Assembly: GCA_030039775.1 (NCBI GenBank)
Contig: JASHUX010000222.1
Span: 1 to 13,864 of the forward strand
Direction: 5' to 3'
Source: Alphaproteobacteria bacterium
Lineage (GTDB): Bacteria > Pseudomonadota > Alphaproteobacteria > ATCC43930 > CGMCC-115725
Length of the DNA: 13,864 nt
Of this stretch, positions 1 to 7,358 are shown piece after piece; position 1 is the stretch's first letter, and each line of letters begins with the position of its first letter. The translations under genes were made by a program, and so were the position numbers. The notes beneath the pieces are model-generated. The model was not told the origin of the DNA. It saw only the letters and a list, made by a program, of their open reading frames with translations, and did no database searches.

Positions 1-251
1 TCTTTCAAATCAAGACATAGCGATTGCTTGCCGCGATTAGTGAAATTGAACTGGTGCGAGCGGTTCCACCAGTCGGTCCCCGGATCGGCGCCGTCCCAAC
101 TGCGGAAAGAATCGAGCGCGCCCGGGCCTTCGACCTTCACCACCGCGGCGCCGAGATCGAGCAGCAGCGCGGAGGTTCCCGCCCCTGCGGTGATCATACC
201 GAGGTCGACGACGCGGATGCCCGCGAGCGGCAGGGCGCGGTCAGACGACAC
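1..251 (-). CDS. CaiB/BaiF type III CoA-transferase, N-terminal part (cut by left edge)
   Basis: This is the first ~83 codons of a second type III (CaiB/BaiF) CoA-transferase, a family that moves CoA between acyl-CoA and free carboxylic acids through an aspartyl-CoA intermediate. The visible N-terminus reads LPLAGIRVVDLG, followed by an Ala/Gly-rich stretch, VVKVEGPG and NFTNRGKQSLCLDLK, which are the standard N-terminal landmarks of the family. The catalytic Asp lies beyond the edge. I chose the GTG at 251 because it precedes LPLAGIRV by seven residues and overlaps the upstream CoA-transferase stop by 11 bases; the first ATG in frame lies inside the conserved block. It is the fifth gene of the leftward acyl-CoA operon. 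Two adjacent, unequal family III subunits recall heteromeric enzymes such as BbsEF (benzylsuccinate CoA-transferase), but the substrate cannot be read from sequence. The family is certain; the exact start is less so. Confidence 0.85.
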   Translation of the reverse strand, partial: MSSDRALPLAGIRVVDLGMITAGAGTSALLLDLGAAVVKVEGPGALDSFRSWDGADPGTDWWNRSHQFNFTNRGKQSLCLDLK

Positions 252-1224
252 CGGCCACCGCTCTATTGACACGCCTTCCGTTCCACGCCAATGGCAGCGC
301 CGGCGCGCCGTCCGGCGCCAGGAAATCGCGCGCCCGATAATGCGCGTCGGTCAGCAGCTCGGCCGGAAGTTTCACCGGACCGATCGGGATGCGCCGCGCT
401 TGCGCCGCCGCCGTGATCTCGGTGCGGGTGCGCGCCGCGAACCACGGGCCGATGATCGCCGTCAGCGCCGCGCGATTGGCGCCGCGCAGTGGCGCGGAGG
501 CGAACCGCGGATCGTCGAGCCGCGCATCGCCGATCAGCGCGCGGAGCGGCGGCCAGTCCTTGTCCTGGTAGACCAGCGCGACATGCCCATCCTTCGCCGC
601 CACCGTGAACCACTGCGTCGCGGTGCCGCGCACCGGAACGCGGCCGAGAATCAGCATATCGGCGGCGGTCTTCCAATTGAGCCAGACGCAGACATCGAAC
701 AGCGAGACATCGACGATCTCGTCGCCGCCCGCGCGCAATGCCGCGAACAGGCCCGTACACGCTGCAAGACCGGCAGAATAAGCGGGCTGATGCCCGGCCA
801 ACGGGACCGGCGGCGCCGGCGGCGGCTCGCCGACAACGCCGAGCAAACCGGAGAGCGCAAGCAGACCGAGCTCGCTCGTCGGCGGATCGTCGCCCGGTCC
901 GAACACGGAAATGCGGACCTTCGCCGGCACCTCGGCCGCATGGCGTGCCAGCGAAACCGTATCGCCGATCGCGGCGTCGAACCGGCCCAATGCCGGACCG
1001 GTATGCTTGCCGGCATTGAGGAAACGATCCAGCGCCGAGCCGCCGCCCGGCAGCAATGGCGGCATCGTCGCAAACGGCTCGCCCGCCGCCGGGACGGGCC
1101 GCACCACCTCGGCACCGTAGGCAAGGCAAAGTTTCGCCGCCATCGACGCGGCCAGCGCATGCGGCTGCCGCGCGCACAGGGCACCAAGATCGAGCACGCG
1201 CCGGCCGGCAAGCGGCGCGAGCAC
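241..1224 (-). CDS. CaiB/BaiF type III CoA-transferase
   Basis: Family III CoA-transferase of about 327 residues, shorter than the usual ~400. The N-terminus LAPLAGRRVLDLGALC is the CaiB/BaiF opening. The motif VDVSLFDV near residues 171-178 carries the expected catalytic Asp (about D177), as in formyl-CoA transferase. I prefer the GTG at 1224 over the TTG at 1263: GTG gives the canonical N-terminus, sits one base after the TAG stop of the enoyl-CoA hydratase, and has a purine-rich AGGG upstream, whereas the TTG would add 13 atypical residues inside the hydratase gene. The middle section before the catalytic Asp is shortened, and the usual substrate-loop region is compact. It lies fourth in the leftward operon and overlaps the next CoA-transferase by 11 bases, so the two probably form one heteromeric enzyme or act in succession on the same pathway. 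The acyl substrate is unknown. Confidence 0.87.
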   Translation of the reverse strand: MLAPLAGRRVLDLGALCARQPHALAASMAAKLCLAYGAEVVRPVPAAGEPFATMPPLLPGGGSALDRFLNAGKHTGPALGRFDAAIGDTVSLARHAAEVPAKVRISVFGPGDDPPTSELGLLALSGLLGVVGEPPPAPPVPLAGHQPAYSAGLAACTGLFAALRAGGDEIVDVSLFDVCVWLNWKTAADMLILGRVPVRGTATQWFTVAAKDGHVALVYQDKDWPPLRALIGDARLDDPRFASAPLRGANRAALTAIIGPWFAARTRTEITAAAQARRIPIGPVKLPAELLTDAHYRARDFLAPDGAPALPLAWNGRRVNRAVAGVV

Positions 1225-1225
1225 G

Positions 1226-2005
1226 CTACACGCCCTGCCCTGGATTTTTGCCGCCGGCGGCAAAGCGCGCGCTGCCCTCGGCCTGCGCTGTGGTCTTGGC
1301 GCGGATGGCGGCGTTCACCGCCTGGCCGTGCTGCATCGCCCCCCGCCAATCGGTGATGACGGCGGGGATATGGTCGAGCGCCTTCTTGCTTTCGGCCAGC
1401 GCCACAGCGTCGAATTGCGCGATCTTTTCGGCCAGCGCCCGCGCCGTCGGCAGCAGCGCGTCGGGATCGACACATTGATTGACCATGCCCCACCGCTCGG
1501 CGGTCGCACCGTCGATACGGTTGGTGGTAAGCACCAGCCATGCCATCTGTTTGCGGGTGACGCCGGAAAGCTGGATCGCCGGCCCCGCCATGCCGGGATA
1601 GGTCGCGAACCCCATCTCGGGACAGCCGATGTTGGCCTTGGTGCTGGCGATCGCAAGATCGCAGACATTGATCAGCGTGGCACCGCCGCCGAGCGCGAGC
1701 CCGTTCACCGCGGCGATGAAGATGGCAGGATGCGCGCGGATCGCCAGGTTGACCGCGATCCATTCCTCGCCGGCGGTGTGGATGCCTTGCCGCACATCCT
1801 GCTCGCGCTCCTTGAGGTCGATGCCGGCGCAGAACGCGACCCCGGTGCCGGTGAGGACGATGGCCTTCGCATGGCCGCGCAATTCGTCGAAGGCGCGCAT
1901 CAGCCCCTCACGGCATTCGCGGTTCGCGGCGTTGCGCTTGTCTTCGCGGTCGATGCGCAGCTCGGCCCAATTGCCATGGCGCGTAACGACGATGGGGCTG
2001 GTCAT
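1226..2005 (-). CDS. Enoyl-CoA hydratase/isomerase (crotonase family)
   Basis: A 259-residue crotonase-fold protein of full length. The oxyanion-hole strands are visible as FCAGIDL (residues 58-64) and NGLALGGG (101-108). The motif CPEMGF places a Glu at 130, matching the second catalytic Glu of rat mitochondrial hydratase (E164). The position of the first catalytic Glu (E144, in GGGCE) is Thr 110 here (GGGAT). The typical C-terminal helix with EGSARF is present. Hydratases normally use both Glu residues; single-Glu members include isomerases, hydrolases and other crotonases, so 'hydratase' is only a family-level call. The ATG at 2005 is preceded by GGAGGG eight bases upstream and lies four bases after the DUF35 stop. 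It is the third gene of the acyl-CoA operon, and its stop is one base from the next start. It probably acts on an unsaturated or ring-containing acyl-CoA made in the same pathway. Confidence 0.92.
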   Translation of the reverse strand: MTSPIVVTRHGNWAELRIDREDKRNAANRECREGLMRAFDELRGHAKAIVLTGTGVAFCAGIDLKEREQDVRQGIHTAGEEWIAVNLAIRAHPAIFIAAVNGLALGGGATLINVCDLAIASTKANIGCPEMGFATYPGMAGPAIQLSGVTRKQMAWLVLTTNRIDGATAERWGMVNQCVDPDALLPTARALAEKIAQFDAVALAESKKALDHIPAVITDWRGAMQHGQAVNAAIRAKTTAQAEGSARFAAGGKNPGQGV

Positions 2006-2009
2006 GGCG

Positions 2010-2420
2010 TCAACCCTCCGGACCGAATTGCGGCAACAGGAAATCGCCCGGGCCGCCTGGGAACCGCACCGTGAGCCGCATGCCGATCTTGGCCTCGGCG
2101 GCGCTTATGCCGTCGAGATTGGTGAGGAGATACGGCCCTTCGTCGAGCTTCACCATCGCGACCGGATACGGCAGTTCGTCCGCCATGCCGTCGAAATATT
2201 TCTGGTGAAACACGACGAACGACCACAGCTCGCCGCCACCGGACGCATCGATCCACGCCCATTCGGGCCGCCCGGTGAAGGGCGAGACCGGGGCCGGCGG
2301 GAAGAAGCATTTCCCGGTCACTTTGCAGCGCTGCAGGATCAGCCGCCGCTCGCGGCAGGCCTGCCAGAACGGCCGATTCCAATTGTCGACGACCGGCGCC
2401 GGATGGGTGGCGAGGCTCAT
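2010..2420 (-). CDS. DUF35 OB-fold / degenerate zinc-ribbon protein, thiolase partner
   Basis: A 136-residue protein of the DUF35 family (N-terminal rubredoxin-like zinc ribbon plus C-terminal OB fold), which pairs with thiolase-fold enzymes of lipid-transfer-protein type. The motif FWQACRERRLILQRC (residues 19-32) is the family hallmark, followed by FFPPAPVSPFTG where the second zinc knuckle should be. Of the four usual zinc ligands only C32 is kept: the CxxCG knuckle reads CKVTG and the CPxCG knuckle reads SPFTG, although C22 and C38 are nearby. The OB part follows (ELWSFVVFHQ, YPVAMVKLDEGP, LLTNLDG). The ATG at 2420 overlaps the upstream thiolase stop as ATGA and has AGGAGA six bases upstream; the longer open frame to 2510 runs inside the thiolase gene and is not needed. 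Tight coupling implies a stoichiometric complex, as for Ltp2 with the DUF35 domain of ChsH2. It may bind the acyl-CoA in the partner's active site without zinc. Confidence 0.9.
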   Translation of the reverse strand: MSLATHPAPVVDNWNRPFWQACRERRLILQRCKVTGKCFFPPAPVSPFTGRPEWAWIDASGGGELWSFVVFHQKYFDGMADELPYPVAMVKLDEGPYLLTNLDGISAAEAKIGMRLTVRFPGGPGDFLLPQFGPEG

Positions 2421-3580
2421 GCGGCTCTCCTGAGGATCGCGCTCTGGGCGATGTTGGTGGCGCAGATATATTGCATCGCTTGCACATTCGGGATTTGGCG
2501 CGCGCCGCAATCATCGCGCAATTGCCGGACGCATTCGGCGATAACGCCCCAGCCCTGCATGTAGGAATCGGAAAGATGCCCGCCCGAGGTGTTGGTCGGC
2601 CACCGCCCGGTGCCGAGCTGCAACGTGCCGCCGCGCACGAACGCGCCGCCGTCGCCTTGCTTGCAGAAGCCGAGCCCTTCGAGGCTGAAAATCACGGTCG
2701 GCGAGAAATTGTCGTAGATGCCGAGGCCGCCGATCTCGTCCCGCCCAATGCCGGCGCGATCGTAAACGGCGCGGCAGGCCGACAGGCTCGGGTGCCAGAA
2801 ATCGTCCGGCGGCGCGCTGCCGTAGTGGAACGCGTCCTGCCGGGCGTAACCGGCGAGCAGCACCGGTGGCCGGCGCATGTCCTTCGCGCGCTCCGCGCTG
2901 GTCATGATCCAAGCCACGGCGCCGTCATTGATGAGGCAGTAATCGAGGAGCTTCAACGGCTCGCAGATCGGGCGCGCCTTGGCGTGATCGTCGAGCGTGA
3001 TCGGCCGGCCGTGCATCACCGCGTCGGGATTGAGACACGCATGATGGCGGAAGGCGACGGAGATGTGGCCGAGATCGGCATGCGTGGTGCCGAACTGATG
3101 CATGTGGCGGCGCCACATCATGGCGTGGATCGCGCCGGGGCTGGTCATGCCCCAAGGGCTCCATTGGCTGTCGTCGCCGCCATACATCATGCGGACGGAA
3201 CGGCCGTTATTGCCGTAGACCAGCGCCACCGTCTTGGCGGCGCCCGTTGCGATCGCTTGCGCCGCGAGCGCCAGCGACACCCCGGAGAAGCGTCCCGGCG
3301 TCTCCGTCAGCAGGCAATATTGCGGATTGACGCCCATCATCTCGGCGAAACGCTCGTAGGTCGGGATGCGGTTGACGATGAGCCCGTCAATGTCCGACGG
3401 TTTAAGCCCCGCGTCGTCGAGCGCCGCGTTCAGCGCGACGCAGCCGAGGCCGTAGCTGTCCGTTTCGGGAAAATTGCCGAAGCGGCTGGTGCCGATGCCG
3501 GCGAAGGCGACCTTGTCGCGCAAGGACCACGATGCGCCGATGGCGGGCGCGACAAGCGGCCGGTTGGGTGGCATGAGCAT
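2417..3580 (-). CDS. Thiolase-fold lipid-transfer-type protein, probable Ltp2-like aldolase
   Basis: A 387-residue thiolase-superfamily protein of the SCP-x/lipid-transfer branch. The opening DKVAFAGIGTSRFG, the segment AAQAIATGAAKTVALVYG (106-123), CLINDGAVAWIMTSAERA (215-232) and NTSGGHLSDSY (330-340) are its landmarks. The usual nucleophilic Cys loop is replaced by TETPGRFSG (residues 92-100), which has no Cys, and the canonical GHPxG histidine motif is absent. Tyr 289 (IYDNFSP) and Tyr 340 occupy places where Ltp2-type retro-aldolases use catalytic tyrosines. From family knowledge I infer a retro-aldol cleavage of a beta-hydroxyacyl-CoA side chain, not Claisen thiolysis. The ATG at 3580 has GGGAGA five bases upstream; a second ATG two codons in is possible. 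It is the first gene of the operon and ATGA-coupled to its DUF35 partner. Steroid, bile-acid or other terpenoid side chains are plausible substrates, but none is proven by this sequence. Confidence 0.88.
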   Translation of the reverse strand: MLMPPNRPLVAPAIGASWSLRDKVAFAGIGTSRFGNFPETDSYGLGCVALNAALDDAGLKPSDIDGLIVNRIPTYERFAEMMGVNPQYCLLTETPGRFSGVSLALAAQAIATGAAKTVALVYGNNGRSVRMMYGGDDSQWSPWGMTSPGAIHAMMWRRHMHQFGTTHADLGHISVAFRHHACLNPDAVMHGRPITLDDHAKARPICEPLKLLDYCLINDGAVAWIMTSAERAKDMRRPPVLLAGYARQDAFHYGSAPPDDFWHPSLSACRAVYDRAGIGRDEIGGLGIYDNFSPTVIFSLEGLGFCKQGDGGAFVRGGTLQLGTGRWPTNTSGGHLSDSYMQGWGVIAECVRQLRDDCGARQIPNVQAMQYICATNIAQSAILRRAA

Positions 3581-3660
3581 GCGTTCTCCCTCAACTGTCT
3601 CGCCGCCCCATGGGAACGTGCGGCGATCCGTTTGAAAATTATTGATTCCCGCCGCAAATG

Positions 3661-3694
3661 AAAAGCATTCGGCGCTTGCAGCCGGAGCGCGCCG
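3661..3694 (-). terminator. Possible intrinsic terminator after the NTPase gene
   Basis: On the minus strand CGGCGC and GCGCCG (3689-3694 and 3670-3675 on the plus strand) can pair around a 13-base loop, and a short TTTT follows at 3664-3661, inside the 137-base gap between the NTPase stop and the thiolase start. The 9-base direct repeat AAGCATTCG flanks the hairpin at 3663-3671 and 3697-3705. The stem is only 6 bp and the T run is short, so termination would be partial at best. Confidence 0.35.
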
Positions 3695-3717
3695 TTAAGC
3701 ATTCGAAATGGGCGCGC

Positions 3718-6700
3718 TTACCGCGCGGCGGATTTTCCAAGCACCGCAATCTGCGCCTGGCAGTAACCCGTGACATCCGGCGGCGACAGCGCCGCGGGCG
3801 ACCATATCGTCGCCTTCATTGGCGTCGCCACGCATTGCTTGAGCGCGGCGAGCGCACCCTTGTTGTCGCCCTGGGCCTTGAGCGTCATGGCGACGCGCTC
3901 GCGGCTCAACGGCAGCAACCTCGACCAGGTTCCGTTGGGGCAATTTTTCTGCACCAGCGTTAGGGCGCCGCTTTCGAATTCGCGATACTGAACGAGAGCG
4001 CCCGCGATGTCGCCTTGCGCCAGGAGCGCGTCGCCCACCTTTTTGATGCGCGTTCGCCGCCTCATAGATGGCGTTGCCATAAGTCGGAAATCTCTGAAGC
4101 GTGTCGGCGGCCAGCGAAAGATAGAGGCGGAATTGCGTCACCGCGTCGGGCGGATCGTTCTGCTTGAGGTACAGATCGCCCAATCGTTGGTAGGCCACCA
4201 TGTAGAATTCGCGGAAGCGGAAGATTTTCGGCGCCTGTTCGGCCAGGTTCTCCGCGATCTTCCGGTATCGCTCATATTCCGTCGCGGCGCGTTCGGTATC
4301 GCCCTTTGCCAGCCACAGATCGCCTTGCCGCTGGTGGGCCTGCAACTGCGCCGCCAGGTTTTCCTCGCTTGCCCGTCGGTCGGCCATCTCGTCGGCCTTG
4401 GTGACGTTCACCTGATAGTGCGACACCGCCTCATCGATCCGGCCGCGCGCCATCGCGATATCACCGAGGCGCTCCTCGGAAAATACGATATCGCCGAGCC
4501 ATAGACTCGGTTCTTTCGCCTCCGCTTTTGTCGCGTCCGCCAGGCGCGTCTCTCCGGCGGCTTCGGCGCGGTCGAGGTCGCCCATCGCCATCCACGCATC
4601 GGTGATGGTTTCATAGTCGGTCAACAGGCGTTCGTGGAGATAGTCGTTGCCGGGATTCGACGTGAGCAGCTTCTTAATAACCGCGACGCTGTCCTCGGCG
4701 TCGCGCACGGCCTTGGTGCAATCGCACTGCCGGAACTGCAGCCCGCTCCGACGACCGCGCGCGAACGCCCATAACTGCAGCCACTGAGGATTGGCCGGCT
4801 CCTTGGCGATGAGTTTGTCCGCCAGGTCATTTTCCATCCGCGCCATTCTGAACGCGTCGGAGTTGCCGGTTGAGACGCCGACTAGGGTGGCGGCGTCGAG
4901 CAGCTTCACCCGCGCGACCGTCGCGTCGTCCGGATCGTCAGGGCCGGGCGGACCATCGACGACTTGCGCGGAATTCGCGACGACGGTTCCAAGCACGTCC
5001 GCGCTGATCTTCCCACGGTCATACGTATCCTGGAGGAAGTTGAGGCTCGCGGTCGCCTCGGTCAGCGCCAGCGTGAAATTCTTTTGCGCCAGCACTTCGC
5101 GATCCGCGGCGAGGTTGCTCTCGCGCAGCGCGAAGTTGCCGGCGATCACGGCGACGACGAACAGCACCGACACCACGGCAGCGACAATGCGGACGCGCTT
5201 GAGGTCGCGTCGCAGCGCCGCTTCCTTCGCCCGCTGTTCCGCCGCGATCCGCTCCTCTTCGGCCTCGATCGAGGTTTCGGCGTAAACGACGCTTTCGGGA
5301 TCGACATCATGGCGCCGCTTTGCCAGCACCTCCTGCGCTTCGGCCAGACGCCGGCCGGCCGGCAACAGAAAGTCGGGATGCCGGCTGTGGGTTTCCCAGG
5401 CGGCGGCGTCGAGTTGGAGGCGGCGACGAATGACCAGGAAGTCGCGGTCTTCCTCGATCAACGCCCCAAGCAGTTTCCAGTGGGTCAGCAATGCCTCGTG
5501 GGCCAGGCGTAAGGTCACGCCCGTCTCGTTGCGGTCGGCCACTAGAAGCCGCGCCCTCACGAGAATGTCGGCGACATCGCCCTGCGCGGTATCGGCAAGC
5601 GCGGCCCGCCGCACGGTCCGAGCCGTCGCCGTGCCCTTGATCTCGTCGATTTCGACCAGCGCCAGCAGCAGGGGCCGGAGCGCCGGTTTCAGTTCGTCCG
5701 GCAGGGTTTCGGCGGTTTCCCGGGCGTGTTGGGCGATCGCACCCTCGAGCTGGCCGAGGTCTCGGTAGCCGGCATAGGTCAGCGTGTTCCCGCCGGCGGT
5801 CACGACGTCGCGGCGGTAAAGCTCATCCAGCACGAACGAGAGCAGCGGCAGCGCCGCCGCGTCGCGTGCGGCCGCCTCGCGAATGACCGAGGCGAGGCTT
5901 GTGTCGTCGGCGGGATCGACCTCGAACGACAGGCCTGCGATTTCGGCCGGACGTCCGATGATTTGCTCGATCTCGGTTCCCGTGACCGGCGCGAGATGAT
6001 ATTGACCCAATCCCTTCGCCATCTCGGTCATTTCCGGCAGCTCGACCACGCGGTGGAAGAAATCACTGCGCATGGTCGCAATCACCCACACCAACCCACT
6101 CTGCGCGAGGCTGGAGAGAATCTTATCGAGGGCCCTGCGCGTCTGTTCCGAGTGGGCGGCCGAGGTGAATAGCACCTCCATCTGATCGAGGACGAGCACC
6201 AGTCGTCCTTGGCGCAAGCTGCTTGACGGGTTGGGATCGTCGGCCGCCGCGCGTTCCAAGGCGAGGCGCAACGGTACCGTCGCCAGCGTGCCGCCCGCGC
6301 GCAACTGGGCGGCAATGTCGTCCGCGCTATAGCCGATCGTCGCCAATTCGGGCAGTGCTTGCTTCCGGAACAGGGCTGCAGTCAGCCCCGCGGCCGGGTC
6401 CGGCGCGAGTTCGGCCGGCGTGACGATCACATGGCGCCAGGTCGAGATGCCGGCCACCACGCCCGGCGCCATCAAGTCCGGTAGCAGCCCGGCGCGAACC
6501 AGCGAAGACTTGCCTGAGCCGCTAGCGCCGAGAACGAGCATGAAGCCCGTGCCTTCGCCGACGCGGCGCACCAGGGCCTCCGTGATTTCGCGTTCGGCCC
6601 GGTCGCGGCCGAAAAACACCGCGGCGTGCTCGACGTCGAAGGCCTTTAAGCCGAGATAGGGCGATCCCGCCCACCAATCGATCCGGTCGCCAGGTGTGTG

Positions 6701-7299
6701 CGTGGTTCGTGCGCCTTGGGGAGGTAAACGCCGGCGCAGCAATTCGCGCAGATCGTGCTCGAGCCGCGTTTCGAACTCATCGAGCGTTTGGAAACGGCTG
6801 AAACCGGCCTTAAGTGTCCCGGGCGCCTCGAAATGACGCTCCCAGAACGCCTGCAGCGCCTCCCACTGCTCGCGCAATTGATTGAGTTGTTCCGAGCGGC
6901 TGAATTTGGCAATGCCCTCGGCAAATTTCCGGTAGACGAGCGGCTGCGGGCTGCCGCGCTTACGCTCGGATTCAATTGCCTGCTCATATTCCCACTCGGT
7001 GCCCGTGACAGGCATGCGGCCGTCGATGCCGCGATATTCGCGCGTCGCCGTTTTTTCCGGCAGCGGCGTGCCGAGCCGAGACCATAGGATCAGCACCAAG
7101 ATATCGGCGTCGCCCGGCGGATCGATGATGTCCTGGAAATGACCGGAGCTCAGCATCGGCTCATATTCCCAGAGCACCGGCGCGATATCGAAAAACCGGG
7201 CGAACTCGCGCTTGAGCCGGCTGATCACCAGAGCCGCCCGCAGCCGCTCGTCCGCGACGTCCCCCGGCGAGGAACTGAAGATCTTCAGCGGTCGCGCAT
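3718..7299 (-). CDS. DUF4062-nSTAND1 NTPase with membrane span and TPR tail (two apparent frame breaks)
   Basis: A ~1190-residue signalling-type STAND ATPase. The uninterrupted frame runs 7228-3695 (1177 codons from a GTG); numbers below use that frame. An N-terminal DUF4062/TIR-like region (ADILVLILWSRLGTPLPE at 41-58, GTEWEYEQA at 76-84) precedes an NTPase with Walker A GASGSGKSS (234-242) and Walker B LVLVLDQ (343-349). A winged-helix-like segment, a charged helix (650-680), one membrane span (681-699) after basic residues, and TPR-like repeats follow. Positive-inside reasoning puts the ATPase in the cytoplasm and the TPRs outside it. The family's opening strand KIFxSSPGDV is encoded just upstream (7285-7258) with no ATG, GTG or TTG in frame; ATG 7299 would reach it if one base were added near 7288. 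The TPR tail shifts frame at an A5 run (7-base context 4038-4044): the real tail (VGDALLAQGD...AVLGKSAAR) ends at 3718. Relatives include defence and regulatory proteins; the role here is unknown. Confidence 0.82.
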
Positions 7300-7358
7300 G
7301 CAGCTAAACCCCGTCCACGATCATGGGCGACTGGGGCTAATTCGGCAACCGGCCGCCA

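Noticed and set aside
28..1356. Long plus-strand open frame of 442 codons opposite the CoA-transferases
   Set aside because: The translation is extremely Arg-rich and lacks any domain; it is the antisense of two clear CaiB/BaiF genes and arises from their G/C-rich third positions.
651..1763. Minus-strand open frame of 370 codons across hydratase and CoA-transferase
   Set aside because: It is an out-of-register shadow: Arg/Cys/Ser-rich, spanning the junction of two real genes in other frames.
2471..3661. Plus-strand open frame of 396 codons opposite the thiolase
   Set aside because: It is antisense to a well-supported thiolase-fold gene, has an Ala/Arg/His-rich composition and shows no recognisable motif.
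4038..4046. Programmed -1 ribosomal frameshift at the A5 run
   Set aside because: Joining the two halves needs a +1 (or -2) shift; a -1 slip on A5 would not enter the TPR frame.
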